DNA of 27,644 nt from Lachnospiraceae bacterium (GCA_009774535.1 VSNY01000043.1:1-27644), one strand, 5' to 3'. Counted from the stretch's first letter, positions 1 to 6,402 are shown. Numbers and translations are program-made. The notes: a model not told the origin generated them from the sequence alone.

Positions 1-2
1 GG

Positions 3-239
3 CAGGATATCCGGAAAGAATACGATCAATTATTACAAACTACAAAACAGGCCGCCGAACAAGCCGCGAAACAAGCCGCCGAACAAGCCGCCGAACAAGC
101 CATGAAACAGGCTGAACAACAGTTTAAAAAAGAACGGGAACAGGACCGGCAGCAATATGAACAAAAACTGAACCATCTCGTGAAATGGATCTCCGATCAA
201 GGCTACTCCACAGACGAAATATTGTCCCATATTTTATAA
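3..239 (+). CDS. C-terminal fragment of a Gln/Ala/Glu-rich coiled-coil protein
   Basis: An open frame enters from the left edge and stops with TAA; the start lies outside the window. The visible 78 residues hold a run of AAEQ/AAKQ tetrapeptides (about residues 17-36), a charged Q/K/E/R helix, and a short tail with GYSTDEILSHIL. Long coiled-coil tails ending in a small helical motif of this kind are common at the C-terminus of Rpn-type PD-(D/E)XK nuclease/transposase-like proteins in Clostridia. That assignment is inference, because no catalytic residues are in view. A coiled-coil protein of another family is equally possible. The frame is confident; the function is not. Confidence 0.6.
   Translation, partial: QDIRKEYDQLLQTTKQAAEQAAKQAAEQAAEQAMKQAEQQFKKEREQDRQQYEQKLNHLVKWISDQGYSTDEILSHIL
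51..110 (+). repeat. Five tandem 12-bp repeats inside a coding region
   Basis: The unit is GCCGCCGAACAA, in five head-to-tail copies. Copies 1, 3 and 4 are identical, copy 2 differs at two positions, and copy 5 is more diverged. Each unit encodes four residues (AAEQ or AAKQ), so gain or loss of copies keeps the frame and only changes coiled-coil length. Confidence 0.85.
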
Positions 240-348
240 TAACACCGCTCTGATCTTCCATCCGTCCCAAAATCAGAGAACCAGGCAATCGGATCTGCTG
301 CGGCAAAAGCATCGTTATGACATCGCCGCATTGGGTGAAATGCCCTGA

Positions 349-377
349 TTGTAAAACAGTCCTGGCTTTGCTATAAT
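349..377 (+). promoter_or_regulatory. Sigma-A type promoter of the Spx-like gene
   Basis: A TTGTAA -35 at 349-354 is separated by 17 bp from a perfect TATAAT -10 at 372-377. The start codon is 36 nt past the -10, with an AGAGGAG ribosome binding site in between. Confidence 0.7.
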
Positions 378-412
378 AAGTTTTAACAGAAAATACAGAG
401 AGGAGACCATTT

Positions 413-763
413 ATGTTATTGATTCAATATCCAAAGTGTTCCACCTGCAAAAAGGCAAAAAAATGGCTGGACGAACATCAGATTGCCTATACCGACCGCC
501 ACATTGTAGAAGCGCGTCCGTCTTATGACGAATTAACCGAGTGGTACAAAACAAGCGGCCTGCCGCTCAAACGGTTTTTTAATACAAGCGGTATGCTGTA
601 CAAAGAGATGCAGTTAAAGGATCAGCTGCCAGAACTGAGTGAAGAAGACCAGTTAAAGCTTCTCGCAACAAATGGAATGCTTGTAAAACGGCCGCTTCTG
701 GTAGATGACAATCAGGTCCTGGTCGGATTTAAAGAGGCGGAATGGGAAGAAAAGCTTTTATAA
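413..763 (+). CDS. Spx/MgsR/ArsC-family thioredoxin-fold protein
   Basis: A 116-residue cytoplasmic protein of the arsenate reductase-like family. The N-terminus has a beta strand followed by a C9-S-T-C12 (CXXC) motif. The C-terminal part has the conserved KRPLLV segment, whose arginine is characteristic of the ArsC/Spx fold. Length matches the family (about 115-130 residues). CXXC members include Spx, which binds the RNA polymerase alpha C-terminal domain in disulfide stress, MgsR, and uncharacterised reductase-like proteins. Which subtype this is cannot be told from sequence alone. The start is set by AGAGGAG 8 nt upstream and by its own sigma-A promoter. The gene stands alone. Confidence 0.9.
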   Translation: MLLIQYPKCSTCKKAKKWLDEHQIAYTDRHIVEARPSYDELTEWYKTSGLPLKRFFNTSGMLYKEMQLKDQLPELSEEDQLKLLATNGMLVKRPLLVDDNQVLVGFKEAEWEEKLL

Positions 764-792
764 TCCGTCTGTCGGCGCATAGGCGGCAGAAT
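763..792. repeat. Hairpin repeat, left copy (flanks the GNAT gene)
   Basis: It contains ATCCGTCTG (763-771) and GCAGAAT (786-792). TCTGTCG at 768-774 can pair with CGGCAGA at 784-790 (one G-U pair). The same two blocks recur at 1493-1516. It lies just after the Spx-like stop and could form the 3' end of that transcript, but there is no T-tract. Confidence 0.45.
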
Positions 793-922
793 GGCACCGC
801 AAAATTACTGTGCGTATGATCAAGGCATGAAGCTTCCGCTGACCTTGTTGCAAAGATTGTGGAAGACCTGCTGTCCAGCACGGTTGCTTACACGCCCTGC
901 AAAAAGTATATTCCGGCTACTG

Positions 923-1432
923 TTACATCCGCGTTTTTTTCTGATAGGCAATCCGTGGGCTGCCGTCCGCAACATAAATCTGCCCGCATTTCCAAAAACC
1001 GCTGCTCTCCAGCAGATGCTGCATGATCGCATTGCAATTATGGGTATCAATCCGGATATTTGCTGCCTTTGCTTCACAAAAAGAAAGGCAGCAGCGCAGC
1101 ACGCCTTTTTGTTTCCCGCTGCTGGCAATTCTGTGAATCGTTCCATAAGGCTCATCGTTCAGCCACCTTCCGTTTTCGATTCGCTCATAAGTAGGATCAT
1201 CGCCACAGATAAATGCAAACACACCGGCAATTTCCGGCTGATCTTCTGCAGTCCCCTGCTCTTCGATCACATAACTGTTTCCGTTACGGATATCTTCTTC
1301 TATGATTTCCAAAGAAGGATAGTGGTCTTTCCACTGGTCAGGATTGCCAGACCGTTTCATTTGACTGCGCGCATAAGCATAAATCGAAAGTATCTGTTTG
1401 ATATCCTCTGGCGTTGATTTGCGTATTTTCAT
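923..1432 (-). CDS. GNAT family N-acetyltransferase
   Basis: A 169-residue protein with GNAT-fold features: an N-terminal IRKST-DI strand/helix, central strands around AGVFAF, and the acetyl-CoA pyrophosphate loop region IASSGKQKGVL (a degenerate R/Q-x-x-G-x-G/A motif). Next is an NIRIDTHNCNAIMQHLLESSGF segment typical of motif B. These enzymes move acetyl from acetyl-CoA to an amine; the substrate is unknown. AGAGGATA precedes the ATG at a good distance. The gene is transcribed alone, convergent with the Spx-like gene. The interval 793-922 holds no supported gene. Confidence 0.92.
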   Translation of the reverse strand: MKIRKSTPEDIKQILSIYAYARSQMKRSGNPDQWKDHYPSLEIIEEDIRNGNSYVIEEQGTAEDQPEIAGVFAFICGDDPTYERIENGRWLNDEPYGTIHRIASSGKQKGVLRCCLSFCEAKAANIRIDTHNCNAIMQHLLESSGFWKCGQIYVADGSPRIAYQKKTRM

Positions 1433-1492
1433 GATCGTTATCCTCTTCTTTCTTTTATTCGCTGTTTCACAACAATCCTGTTACTGTTTGTG

Positions 1493-1516
1493 ATCCGTCT
1501 GCCTAAACAGCAGAAT
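1493..1516. repeat. Hairpin repeat, right copy (flanks the GNAT gene)
   Basis: ATCCGTCTG (1493-1501) and GCAGAAT (1510-1516) match the blocks at 763-792, with a shorter middle. TCTGC/GCAGA can form a 5-bp stem. The pair brackets the acetyltransferase gene. Confidence 0.4.
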
Positions 1517-1716
1517 TTCGTATCTCCTAGTATAACATACTTTGACTTTTTTGCTCTTTTTTCTGACCGTTTTTTTATTTTCTGATCTTAAAAAACCGGA
1601 ATCTGTCGGACTGGTAATCTATGTAGTCTGTATGCTTGTATGCAGCGTAGTTTGCCTGACGCTTGCACATGGAATTGACTGTATCTGCTGGAATTTTGGA
1701 AAAAGGTTCGGCTTAT

Positions 1717-1764
1717 ATCATACAGGAAAAAGGACAGCGCTTACGATCCTTTTTCCTGTATCAT
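1717..1764. repeat. Long perfect hairpin downstream of the coat protein gene
   Basis: A perfect 15-bp inverted repeat (1720-1734 with 1747-1761) around a 12-nt loop, extended by two more pairs after one mismatch. It begins 10 nt past the coat gene stop, where a terminator is expected, but no T-tract follows on either strand. The rest of the 1433-1770 gap holds only the hairpin repeat at 1493 and a half-site (CCTAGTAT) resembling the metY operator; no supported gene is seen in it. Confidence 0.75.
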
Positions 1765-1770
1765 CCCGGC

Positions 1771-2229
1771 TTACGCCATACCGTTTACTGTCTTATACTT
1801 ATACAGCATTTCCGCATGATTCTGTTCTTCAATCTGGATATCCGCCAGTAATTTGCGCAGGCTTGGCTCTGAGAACTTAAATACGTTGGAATTGTATTCA
1901 GAAGAAACCATTTTTTCGGTACCAATACAGTCCGTTGCCAAAAAGCAGTCATTCTTCTTATCCTCATTATCCGTCATCGCACTGTAAGTTGCCTGCGGGC
2001 TGTAATTTTTACCATCTCTGTCATTGCAGTTGCAGGTTGGTACATTGCCGGAAAGTACTTTGCCAAGAGATTCGTAATGCTGTTTTTCTTCTTTTTCCAG
2101 GTTCTGGAACAGATCCTTTAATACCATATCTTTTGCTTCTTTTCCGTATCTGTTGTACTTTTCAATACAGCTTTGTTCCTGTGTCTGCAGATCTTTGATT
2201 GCGGTTGTCTCTTTTTCAGTTAAGATCAT
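1771..2229 (-). CDS. CotF-like / ferritin-like spore coat protein
   Basis: A 152-residue protein resembling the CotF/YhcQ group of spore coat proteins, which have a ferritin-like helical fold. An N-terminal helical stretch has a QEQSCIEKYNRYGKEA segment and an LEKEEKQHYESLG segment. The C-terminal helix holds IEEQNHAEML. The Glu/His pairs look like ferritin-type metal ligands, but metal binding is not proven. A middle loop is Asn/Asp/Cys-rich (TCNCND). AAAGAGGT precedes the ATG. The gene is monocistronic, flanked by a long hairpin and a possible sporulation promoter, which suggests mother-cell expression and indirectly an endospore former. Confidence 0.85.
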   Translation of the reverse strand: MILTEKETTAIKDLQTQEQSCIEKYNRYGKEAKDMVLKDLFQNLEKEEKQHYESLGKVLSGNVPTCNCNDRDGKNYSPQATYSAMTDNEDKKNDCFLATDCIGTEKMVSSEYNSNVFKFSEPSLRKLLADIQIEEQNHAEMLYKYKTVNGMA

Positions 2230-2272
2230 AATTTCGTACCTCTTTCTTTATATAATAACTTTTTACAGGACG

Positions 2273-2281
2273 TATTATATG
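2273..2281 (-). promoter_or_regulatory. Possible sporulation-type -10 of the coat gene
   Basis: Read on the minus strand this is CATATAATA, which fits the CATA-N3-TA -10 of SigE/SigK promoters and also contains TATAAT. No convincing -35 is seen for sigma-A. An ATA triplet about 15 bp upstream is compatible with a loose SigE -35. The sigma factor is inference. Confidence 0.4.
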
Positions 2282-2417
2282 TAACCCTGTTTTTTTTATA
2301 CAGGTATTTGAAACAAATCCATTTATGTGTAAGATTCCAGCCCGAATCTATAGTAAACTAACAGAAAGGATCATAAAGATCTTAAGTATACTAAGAATAG
2401 GAAGGATGGTGATCTGT

Positions 2418-2975
2418 ATGGAGGACAATGAAATTATAGATTTGTTTTATGCACGCTCTGAACAAGCGATACTGGCATTGTCTGAAAAATATGGGCCAAT
2501 CTGCAGGAAAGTGGCGGTAAATATTTTAAAAAATCCTTTGGATGCAGAGGAATGTATAAACGACGCATATCTGGGTGTCTGGAACACCATACCGCCGCAG
2601 CGGCCTGGTCGGCTGTCAGCTTATGTATGCCGGATTGTGCGTAATCTTTCGATTACAAAATACCATGCAAATACAGCAGTCAAAAGAAACAGTTTTTATG
2701 ATGCTGCACTGGATGAGCTGGAAGACTGCCTGGCATCACCGCAGACCGTAGAATCAGAATGGTCTGTCAGGGAATTATCCCGTTTGATTGATGATTTTCT
2801 GGATACGCTGGATCAGGAAAGCCGTGTAATGTTCGTGCGCCGCTATTGGTATGCAGATTCCATCGGGGACCTTGCTCTGCGCATGAAGCGAAGCCGTAAC
2901 AGCGTATCCACACGGCTGTCCCGGATTCGCGGAAAGCTGAAAAAATATTTAAGGAAAGAAGGATATGAGGTATGA
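2418..2975 (+). CDS. ECF-type sigma-70 family RNA polymerase sigma factor
   Basis: A ~185-residue alternative sigma factor of the two-domain (region 2 plus region 4) type. Region 2 is visible as NPLDAEECINDAYLGVWNTI followed by AYVCRIVRNLSITKY. Region 4 has FVRRYWYADSIGDLALRMKRSRNSVSTRLSRIRGKL, a helix-turn-helix for the -35 element. The frame is open back to 2325, but 2418 is chosen because domain homology begins there and GGAAGG lies 12 nt upstream; 2406 is the alternative. The stop overlaps the next ATG by four bases (ATGA), the usual coupling of sigma with its membrane anti-sigma. The spacer 2282-2417 has no clear sigma-A promoter. Confidence 0.9.
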   Translation: MEDNEIIDLFYARSEQAILALSEKYGPICRKVAVNILKNPLDAEECINDAYLGVWNTIPPQRPGRLSAYVCRIVRNLSITKYHANTAVKRNSFYDAALDELEDCLASPQTVESEWSVRELSRLIDDFLDTLDQESRVMFVRRYWYADSIGDLALRMKRSRNSVSTRLSRIRGKLKKYLRKEGYEV

Positions 2976-3628
2976 AACGAAAAGAACTGTCAGAAGCAAT
3001 CAGCGGCATCAGCATCCGCCATGTACAGGAAGCGGAAGACTATACTGCCAAAACAGCATACAAAAGAAGCAATAGAAGCAATAGAAGTAATACAAGTAAT
3101 ACAAGCAGATACCGGAATATATTTGCCGCAGCACTGGCCGCCTGTATCTTTGGATGTGCCGCTCTGGCGTGTATTCCTTCCACAGCCCGTTCGCTCAAAG
3201 GTTATTTTCAAAATGTGATCCAATGGAACGGCGCCGTCACCGGACAAACCTATCAGGAAGGCGCAGACGAAATTGCCATCCGTGTCACAGATGCAGTGCG
3301 TGACAACAAAAAATTAGTTCTGTCGGTGCAGATGCAAGTGTCAGATACGCAAGAACCGCCGTTTGGGCCGCGATTTATAAGTGAGATCGCACTCGGCACA
3401 TATCGTATTACGGATGCATCCGGCATAGAAATTTGCGTGGCATCCGGCAGGCAGGAACATACAGCAGGTCTTTTGGAAGAACAGACGGCACAAATCGAAC
3501 TGGTGCTGGAAGCAGATGCATTTGCACCCGGGGACTACGTATTGGAGGTTGCTTCTGTTTATGGACTGCAAAAGGCTGAACAGCCGTTGGAAATCAAGGG
3601 AAATTGGAAGTGTATGTTTACCATGTAA
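2972..3628 (+). CDS. One-TM anti-sigma factor-like protein (DUF4179 type)
   Basis: A 218-residue protein with a short basic cytoplasmic N-terminus (1-48), one membrane segment near residues 50-69 (IFAAALAACIFGCAALA) and an extracytoplasmic domain with the beta-rich look of DUF4179 proteins. Its position after an ECF sigma gene with an ATGA overlap indicates a role in holding that sigma at the membrane until a signal arrives; this is inference from context. The cytoplasmic tail carries a Ser/Asn/Arg/Thr repeat (residues 32-45) between the presumed sigma-binding helix and the membrane. The C-terminus ends shortly after the domain, so the protein appears complete but short. Confidence 0.8.
   Translation: MKRKELSEAISGISIRHVQEAEDYTAKTAYKRSNRSNRSNTSNTSRYRNIFAAALAACIFGCAALACIPSTARSLKGYFQNVIQWNGAVTGQTYQEGADEIAIRVTDAVRDNKKLVLSVQMQVSDTQEPPFGPRFISEIALGTYRITDASGIEICVASGRQEHTAGLLEEQTAQIELVLEADAFAPGDYVLEVASVYGLQKAEQPLEIKGNWKCMFTM
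3065..3106 (+). repeat. 9-bp tandem repeat encoding RSN/TSN
   Basis: Units AGAAGCAAT (two copies), AGAAGTAAT, ACAAGTAAT and a partial ACAAGC give RSN-RSN-RSN-TSN-TS in the juxtamembrane linker of the anti-sigma-like protein. Copy changes would alter linker length without a frameshift. Confidence 0.85.
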
Positions 3629-3683
3629 AAACCTGTAAAAAACGTAACCGTTCCAATCACCCATGAAACGGTTTCCTAAAATT

Positions 3684-3715
3684 CTGCACGGCTTCCATCG
3701 ATAGGAACCGTGCAG
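3684..3715. terminator. Bidirectional terminator between convergent sigma operons
   Basis: CTGCACGG (3684-3691) pairs with CCGTGCAG (3708-3715), extended by TTCC/GGAA after a one-base bulge, with a 7-nt loop. On the minus strand AATTTTA follows the hairpin; on the plus strand the tail is a weaker TCTGAATCTT. It serves the genes ending at 3628 and 3724. A weaker 7-bp repeat lies at 3646-3673. Confidence 0.75.
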
Positions 3716-3723
3716 TCTGAATC

Positions 3724-4323
3724 TTAATCCCCAGCATCCTGCCCGGCGTCATTCTTTTTGCCCACTTGGCCTTTCAGCTCTTCGATTTCATTCTTTACTT
3801 GCTGAATCTTGGCGTCCTGTTCCAAAGCGCGCAGGATTCTGCCCTGGTCTTCTGGTGAAAACATACCAATTGCACGTGCCAGCTGTCCAATACAGCTGCG
3901 GTTGACAAGCAGACTGCCGCCCGCGCTAAGCGGAATGCGGACGACCTGGTCAAGATTTTCCATATTTCCAAGGCAAATGCAGTCACCCCTTGTTTGAAAT
4001 TCAACACCATTGTATACAATCACACCGTTTTCATTTGCGTAAGATGCATAAGGTCCCGCTTCCTGTTTCCTGCGCAGGCCGAACGGGTCCTGAATGGTAC
4101 GCACTTCGCGTTTTTGTGTATTCCCATTGCTCATTTTTTCAAATGTTTCCATCAGGTGATTGTTCTGCTTTCCCAAATACACGGCCTGTCCCGGTTCTGC
4201 ATCTGCTGGCTGGACGGCCGCTGGCTGGCTGTCATCTTCCGTCATCCATTGCCTTACCGCGGCGGTATACTCCTCCGCATAATAATTGCCATAATGATTC
4301 TGTTCCCATCCGATCCGGTTCAT
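3724..4323 (-). CDS. Uncharacterised soluble protein, third gene of the sigma operon
   Basis: A 199-residue protein with no signal peptide or membrane segment. The N-terminal third is polar and Gln/Asp-rich. The middle (about 85-165) looks globular with strands such as GVIVYNGVEFQTRGDCICLG and a segment VVRIPLSAGGSLLVNR. The C-terminus is a charged helix (KIQQVKNEIEELKGQV) with a disordered tail. I do not recognise the family. The start is the ATG at 4323, directly behind AGGAGG with 7-nt spacing, not an ATG 24 bases earlier. It lies 41 nt downstream of the second gene of this sigma operon, so it is probably cotranscribed and a partner or output of the sigma factor. Confidence 0.8.
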   Translation of the reverse strand: MNRIGWEQNHYGNYYAEEYTAAVRQWMTEDDSQPAAVQPADAEPGQAVYLGKQNNHLMETFEKMSNGNTQKREVRTIQDPFGLRRKQEAGPYASYANENGVIVYNGVEFQTRGDCICLGNMENLDQVVRIPLSAGGSLLVNRSCIGQLARAIGMFSPEDQGRILRALEQDAKIQQVKNEIEELKGQVGKKNDAGQDAGD

Positions 4324-4364
4324 ATTGATACCTCCTGTTCCATGCACATCAGTCCCTATCTATG

Positions 4365-4805
4365 TTACGAATTAAAATGCCTGAAAGTTTCATACGCAAT
4401 CCGCTCTGCAGCGCTTCCACTCTCCTTACGCAATGCACACTCCTCAAACAGCCATGCCTTGCTGATTCCTTCTTCATTTTTCATTTCTACATAAACGCTT
4501 TTGCCCAATCCGCTTCCATTTTCAGTATCCAGCTTCGCTTTCAGCGTATACCCCTCCAGCACGTGTACCTCCACCCGGTCACATGCATGATATGGAATCC
4601 GGCGGACTTCCACTTCTCTTGCCGATGGCATACGATCACACGGTTCTGGTTCGATCCTGCTGTCCCGCGTCTCTTTGGACGCCGCAGCTGTTTGAGCTTC
4701 CATATGCCTGCGCAGTCTCTTGGAAAAATCTCCCTCAGACACCTGCGACGCATGATAACTTCCGCCCGCCGTCTTTCTGATTTCCCTTGTATGATCTATA
4801 CGCAT
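4365..4805 (-). CDS. Uncharacterised soluble protein, second gene of the sigma operon
   Basis: A 146-residue protein without membrane segments. The N-terminal half is polar, basic and likely disordered or helical (FSKRLRRHMEAQTAA). The C-terminal half has alternating strands (VEVHVLEGYTLKAKLD, SVYVEMKNEEG) and ends in a helix. I do not recognise it. The start is the ATG at 4805, with GAGGTGG immediately upstream; a GTG at 4814 overlaps that site. It lies 10 nt after the sigma factor stop, where a cognate anti-sigma normally sits, yet it lacks the transmembrane helix of a classical one. A soluble anti-sigma or a sigma-controlled product are both possible. Confidence 0.8.
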   Translation of the reverse strand: MRIDHTREIRKTAGGSYHASQVSEGDFSKRLRRHMEAQTAAASKETRDSRIEPEPCDRMPSAREVEVRRIPYHACDRVEVHVLEGYTLKAKLDTENGSGLGKSVYVEMKNEEGISKAWLFEECALRKESGSAAERIAYETFRHFNS

Positions 4806-4815
4806 ACTCACCACC

Positions 4816-5304
4816 TCATTTCTCCAGCTTTTCTTTCAGCATTTGCCTGCCTCTGCGAAGCCTTGTTTTTACAGTCCCTTCTTCCAGTCCCATAATCTTT
4901 GCGATCTCGCGGATCGAATAGTCTTCATAATAGAACAGGTACAATGGATTCCGGTAAGCTGCCGGCAGCTCCATCACCTGCCAAAGTGTCTCGTCTTCCT
5001 GTACATAGGGCAGATGAAAATGCTTCATTTCACATTCCGGCACTGCGTCAAATCCTACCGTCCGCGAAAACCAGACACTTTTTTGCAGGTCATAACAAAT
5101 ATTAATCACGACCCGTATAAACCAGTTTTTCTCATGTGCATCATCCGCTAACACAGGCTTTGCTTTCAGATAACGGCAAAAAGCTTCCTGTACCACGTCT
5201 TCCGCATCCGCTTGATTCTTCATATTGGAAAACGCGATCCGGTATAACAGCTCCTGATACTTTAAAAACGGCGATGCTGCTTCCTTTTCCATATTTATCA
5301 GCAT
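4816..5304 (-). CDS. ECF-type sigma factor, second module
   Basis: A ~162-residue sigma-70 family protein. Region 2 holds LYRIAFSNMKNQADAEDVVQ, then EAFCRYL and NWFIRVVINICYDLQK. Region 4 has LFYYEDYSIREIAKIMGLEE and GTVKTRLRRGRQMLKEKLEK, a clear helix-turn-helix. The frame is open from an ATG at 5325; I favour 5304 (AGAGGG 12 nt upstream), and 5292 is also possible. Upstream lie a SigW-like promoter and a terminator that insulates the operon from plsC. Two genes for soluble proteins of unknown function follow within the same operon. Confidence 0.9.
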   Translation of the reverse strand: MLINMEKEAASPFLKYQELLYRIAFSNMKNQADAEDVVQEAFCRYLKAKPVLADDAHEKNWFIRVVINICYDLQKSVWFSRTVGFDAVPECEMKHFHLPYVQEDETLWQVMELPAAYRNPLYLFYYEDYSIREIAKIMGLEEGTVKTRLRRGRQMLKEKLEK

Positions 5305-5375
5305 ACCCAAACCATGCCCTCTCATCGTTGCAGGATTCTCTTTAGAATCCCCGGCTTGTTAAATCTTTCATATAG

Positions 5376-5404
5376 AATACGAATAAGATGCCCAAAAAGT
5401 TTCA
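5376..5404 (-). promoter_or_regulatory. ECF (SigW-like) promoter of the sigma operon
   Basis: On the minus strand TGAAAC (5399-5404) is followed after 17 bp by CGTATT (5376-5381). This closely resembles ECF promoters of the SigW/SigX/SigM kind (TGAAAC-N16/17-CGTA). It lies about 70 nt upstream of the sigma start, which suggests autoregulation. The assignment is by pattern only. Confidence 0.6.
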
Positions 5405-5436
5405 AAAATAAAAAGAGATCCCATCCCTGAAATCTC
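5404..5436 (-). terminator. Intrinsic terminator upstream of the ECF promoter
   Basis: On the minus strand a hairpin of 22 nt (5415-5436; GAGATTTC/GGGATCTC, two G-U pairs, loop AGGGAT) is followed by TTTTTATTTTT (5404-5414). It abuts the -35 of the sigma operon promoter and would block read-through from plsC. Confidence 0.75.
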
Positions 5437-5503
5437 CCATTCTCTTCCGTATTCTCTATACCTGTTCCAAAAATAATTCCAGCACCTGCAAAATTTCGAC
5501 TCC

Positions 5504-5535
5504 TTCATTCTTTCCGGAATCAAGCAAAGAATGAA
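5504..5535. repeat. 10-bp inverted repeat in the plsC-sigma gap
   Basis: TTCATTCTTT (5504-5513) is the exact complement of AAAGAATGAA (5526-5535), with a 12-nt loop. There is no T-tract, so its role is unknown. The gap 5305-5635 otherwise holds two terminators and the ECF promoter, plus an open frame continuing plsC past its stop. Confidence 0.6.
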
Positions 5536-5570
5536 AGCAGACACTTATCCGAGAAAGAGTTAACGGGAAA

Positions 5571-5605
5571 GACCCGGCCGCTGTGTCGGGAACAGCAGCC
5601 AGGTC
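5571..5605 (-). terminator. Terminator hairpin after plsC
   Basis: A 14-bp stem (two G-U pairs on the minus strand) with loop TCCCGAC, followed by TTTCCCGTTAAC. It starts 31 nt past the plsC stop. The stem is strong but the T-tract is short. Confidence 0.65.
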
Positions 5606-5635
5606 CTTGTCTTTGTTACTTTTGCCCACAGAATC

Positions 5636-6373
5636 CTACATTGCCAGCTCTTCTTCCAGCATTTTTTGAATGACTCCCTGTACATAACTGCCCAGGTGCT
5701 TTCTTTGTTCCTTTTCCAGACTTCTGACATCAATCGGTTCTCCATATGTCAGTATCACATGTGTGCGTCTGATAAACGGGATATGTTTTTCAAAAATATC
5801 CGCGGTATGGACCATTGCCATTGGAATAATCGGGCAGCCAGTTTTTTCGGCCATTTTAAAGCTTCCTTCTTTAAACGGCAGCATCTCCGTTTCCGTTTCC
5901 GCCGTACCACGGGTGCCTTCCGGGAAGATGCACATGGAAATACCGTTTTTGATCTGGTCGATGCCTGTCAGTATCATTTTCATGCCTTCCTTAATATCCT
6001 TACGATTTAAAAACAGGCAGTGCAGCTGCTTCATCCAGATTCTTAAGAACGGTATCTTAAGCATGCTGTCTTTGGCCACGTACCCGGTCAGGCCCGGACA
6101 TCTCGCGTAAGTGATCACCGTATCAAACAGACTGCGGTGATTGCCGATATAGAGTACAGCCTGGTCCTTCGGCACATGCTCTTCGCCATAGACTTCTACT
6201 TTTACCCCGGAAATCAGCAGCACGACCTTAAATGCAAACTGCACACTGCGCAGGCAGATCAGATCCTGCCTGTATGGGTTAAAGCGTCCGATGATCCATG
6301 TTATTCCCCAGATCAGGATACCGATGAGAAAGAACAGGATTAAAAAAATCAGAATCAATATGGTACGAATCAT
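5636..6373 (-). CDS. plsC: 1-acyl-sn-glycerol-3-phosphate acyltransferase (PlsC family)
   Basis: A 245-residue membrane-bound acyltransferase that makes phosphatidic acid from lysophosphatidic acid, using acyl-ACP or acyl-CoA. The N-terminus (2-27) is a hydrophobic anchor. The catalytic HX4D motif is N-H79-RSLF-D84, the acceptor-binding motif is F150-PEGTRG, and a later IPMAMVHT segment matches block IV. Length is normal for the family. The start is fixed by AGGAGG six nt upstream and by a sigma-A promoter at 6403-6431. The reading frame stays open for 59 codons beyond the amber stop (see findings). Transcription runs away from the ribosomal operon in the same direction but from its own promoter. 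Confidence 0.95.
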   Translation of the reverse strand: MIRTILILIFLILFFLIGILIWGITWIIGRFNPYRQDLICLRSVQFAFKVVLLISGVKVEVYGEEHVPKDQAVLYIGNHRSLFDTVITYARCPGLTGYVAKDSMLKIPFLRIWMKQLHCLFLNRKDIKEGMKMILTGIDQIKNGISMCIFPEGTRGTAETETEMLPFKEGSFKMAEKTGCPIIPMAMVHTADIFEKHIPFIRRTHVILTYGEPIDVRSLEKEQRKHLGSYVQGVIQKMLEEELAM

Positions 6374-6402
6374 AATTTTCCTCCTATTTCGCTTATGATC
6401 CC

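Noticed and set aside
51..110. Short repeats as a CRISPR array
   Set aside because: The units are 12 bp, contiguous, without spacers, and in frame with a coding sequence.
248..278. CTCTGAT/ATCAGAG inverted repeat as a terminator of the left-edge gene
   Set aside because: The stem is only 7 bp with a 17-nt loop and no T-tract follows.
791..1417. A 208-codon plus-strand frame opposite the GNAT gene
   Set aside because: The minus-strand GNAT protein has clear family features; this frame is its antisense and is rich in Leu/Arg/Ile without domain pattern.
1542..1880. A 112-codon plus-strand frame starting with TTG
   Set aside because: It has no ribosome binding site, crosses the strong hairpin at 1717-1764, overlaps the coat protein gene on the other strand, and its translation resembles no family I know.
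2325..2417. N-terminal extension of the first sigma factor
   Set aside because: The 31 extra residues lack family similarity in appearance and no ribosome binding site precedes the first ATG.
3994..4895. Long plus-strand frames opposite the two unknown proteins of the sigma operon
   Set aside because: The minus-strand genes have good ribosome binding sites, tight spacing and a sigma operon context; the plus frames have none and are Cys/Phe/His-rich shadows.
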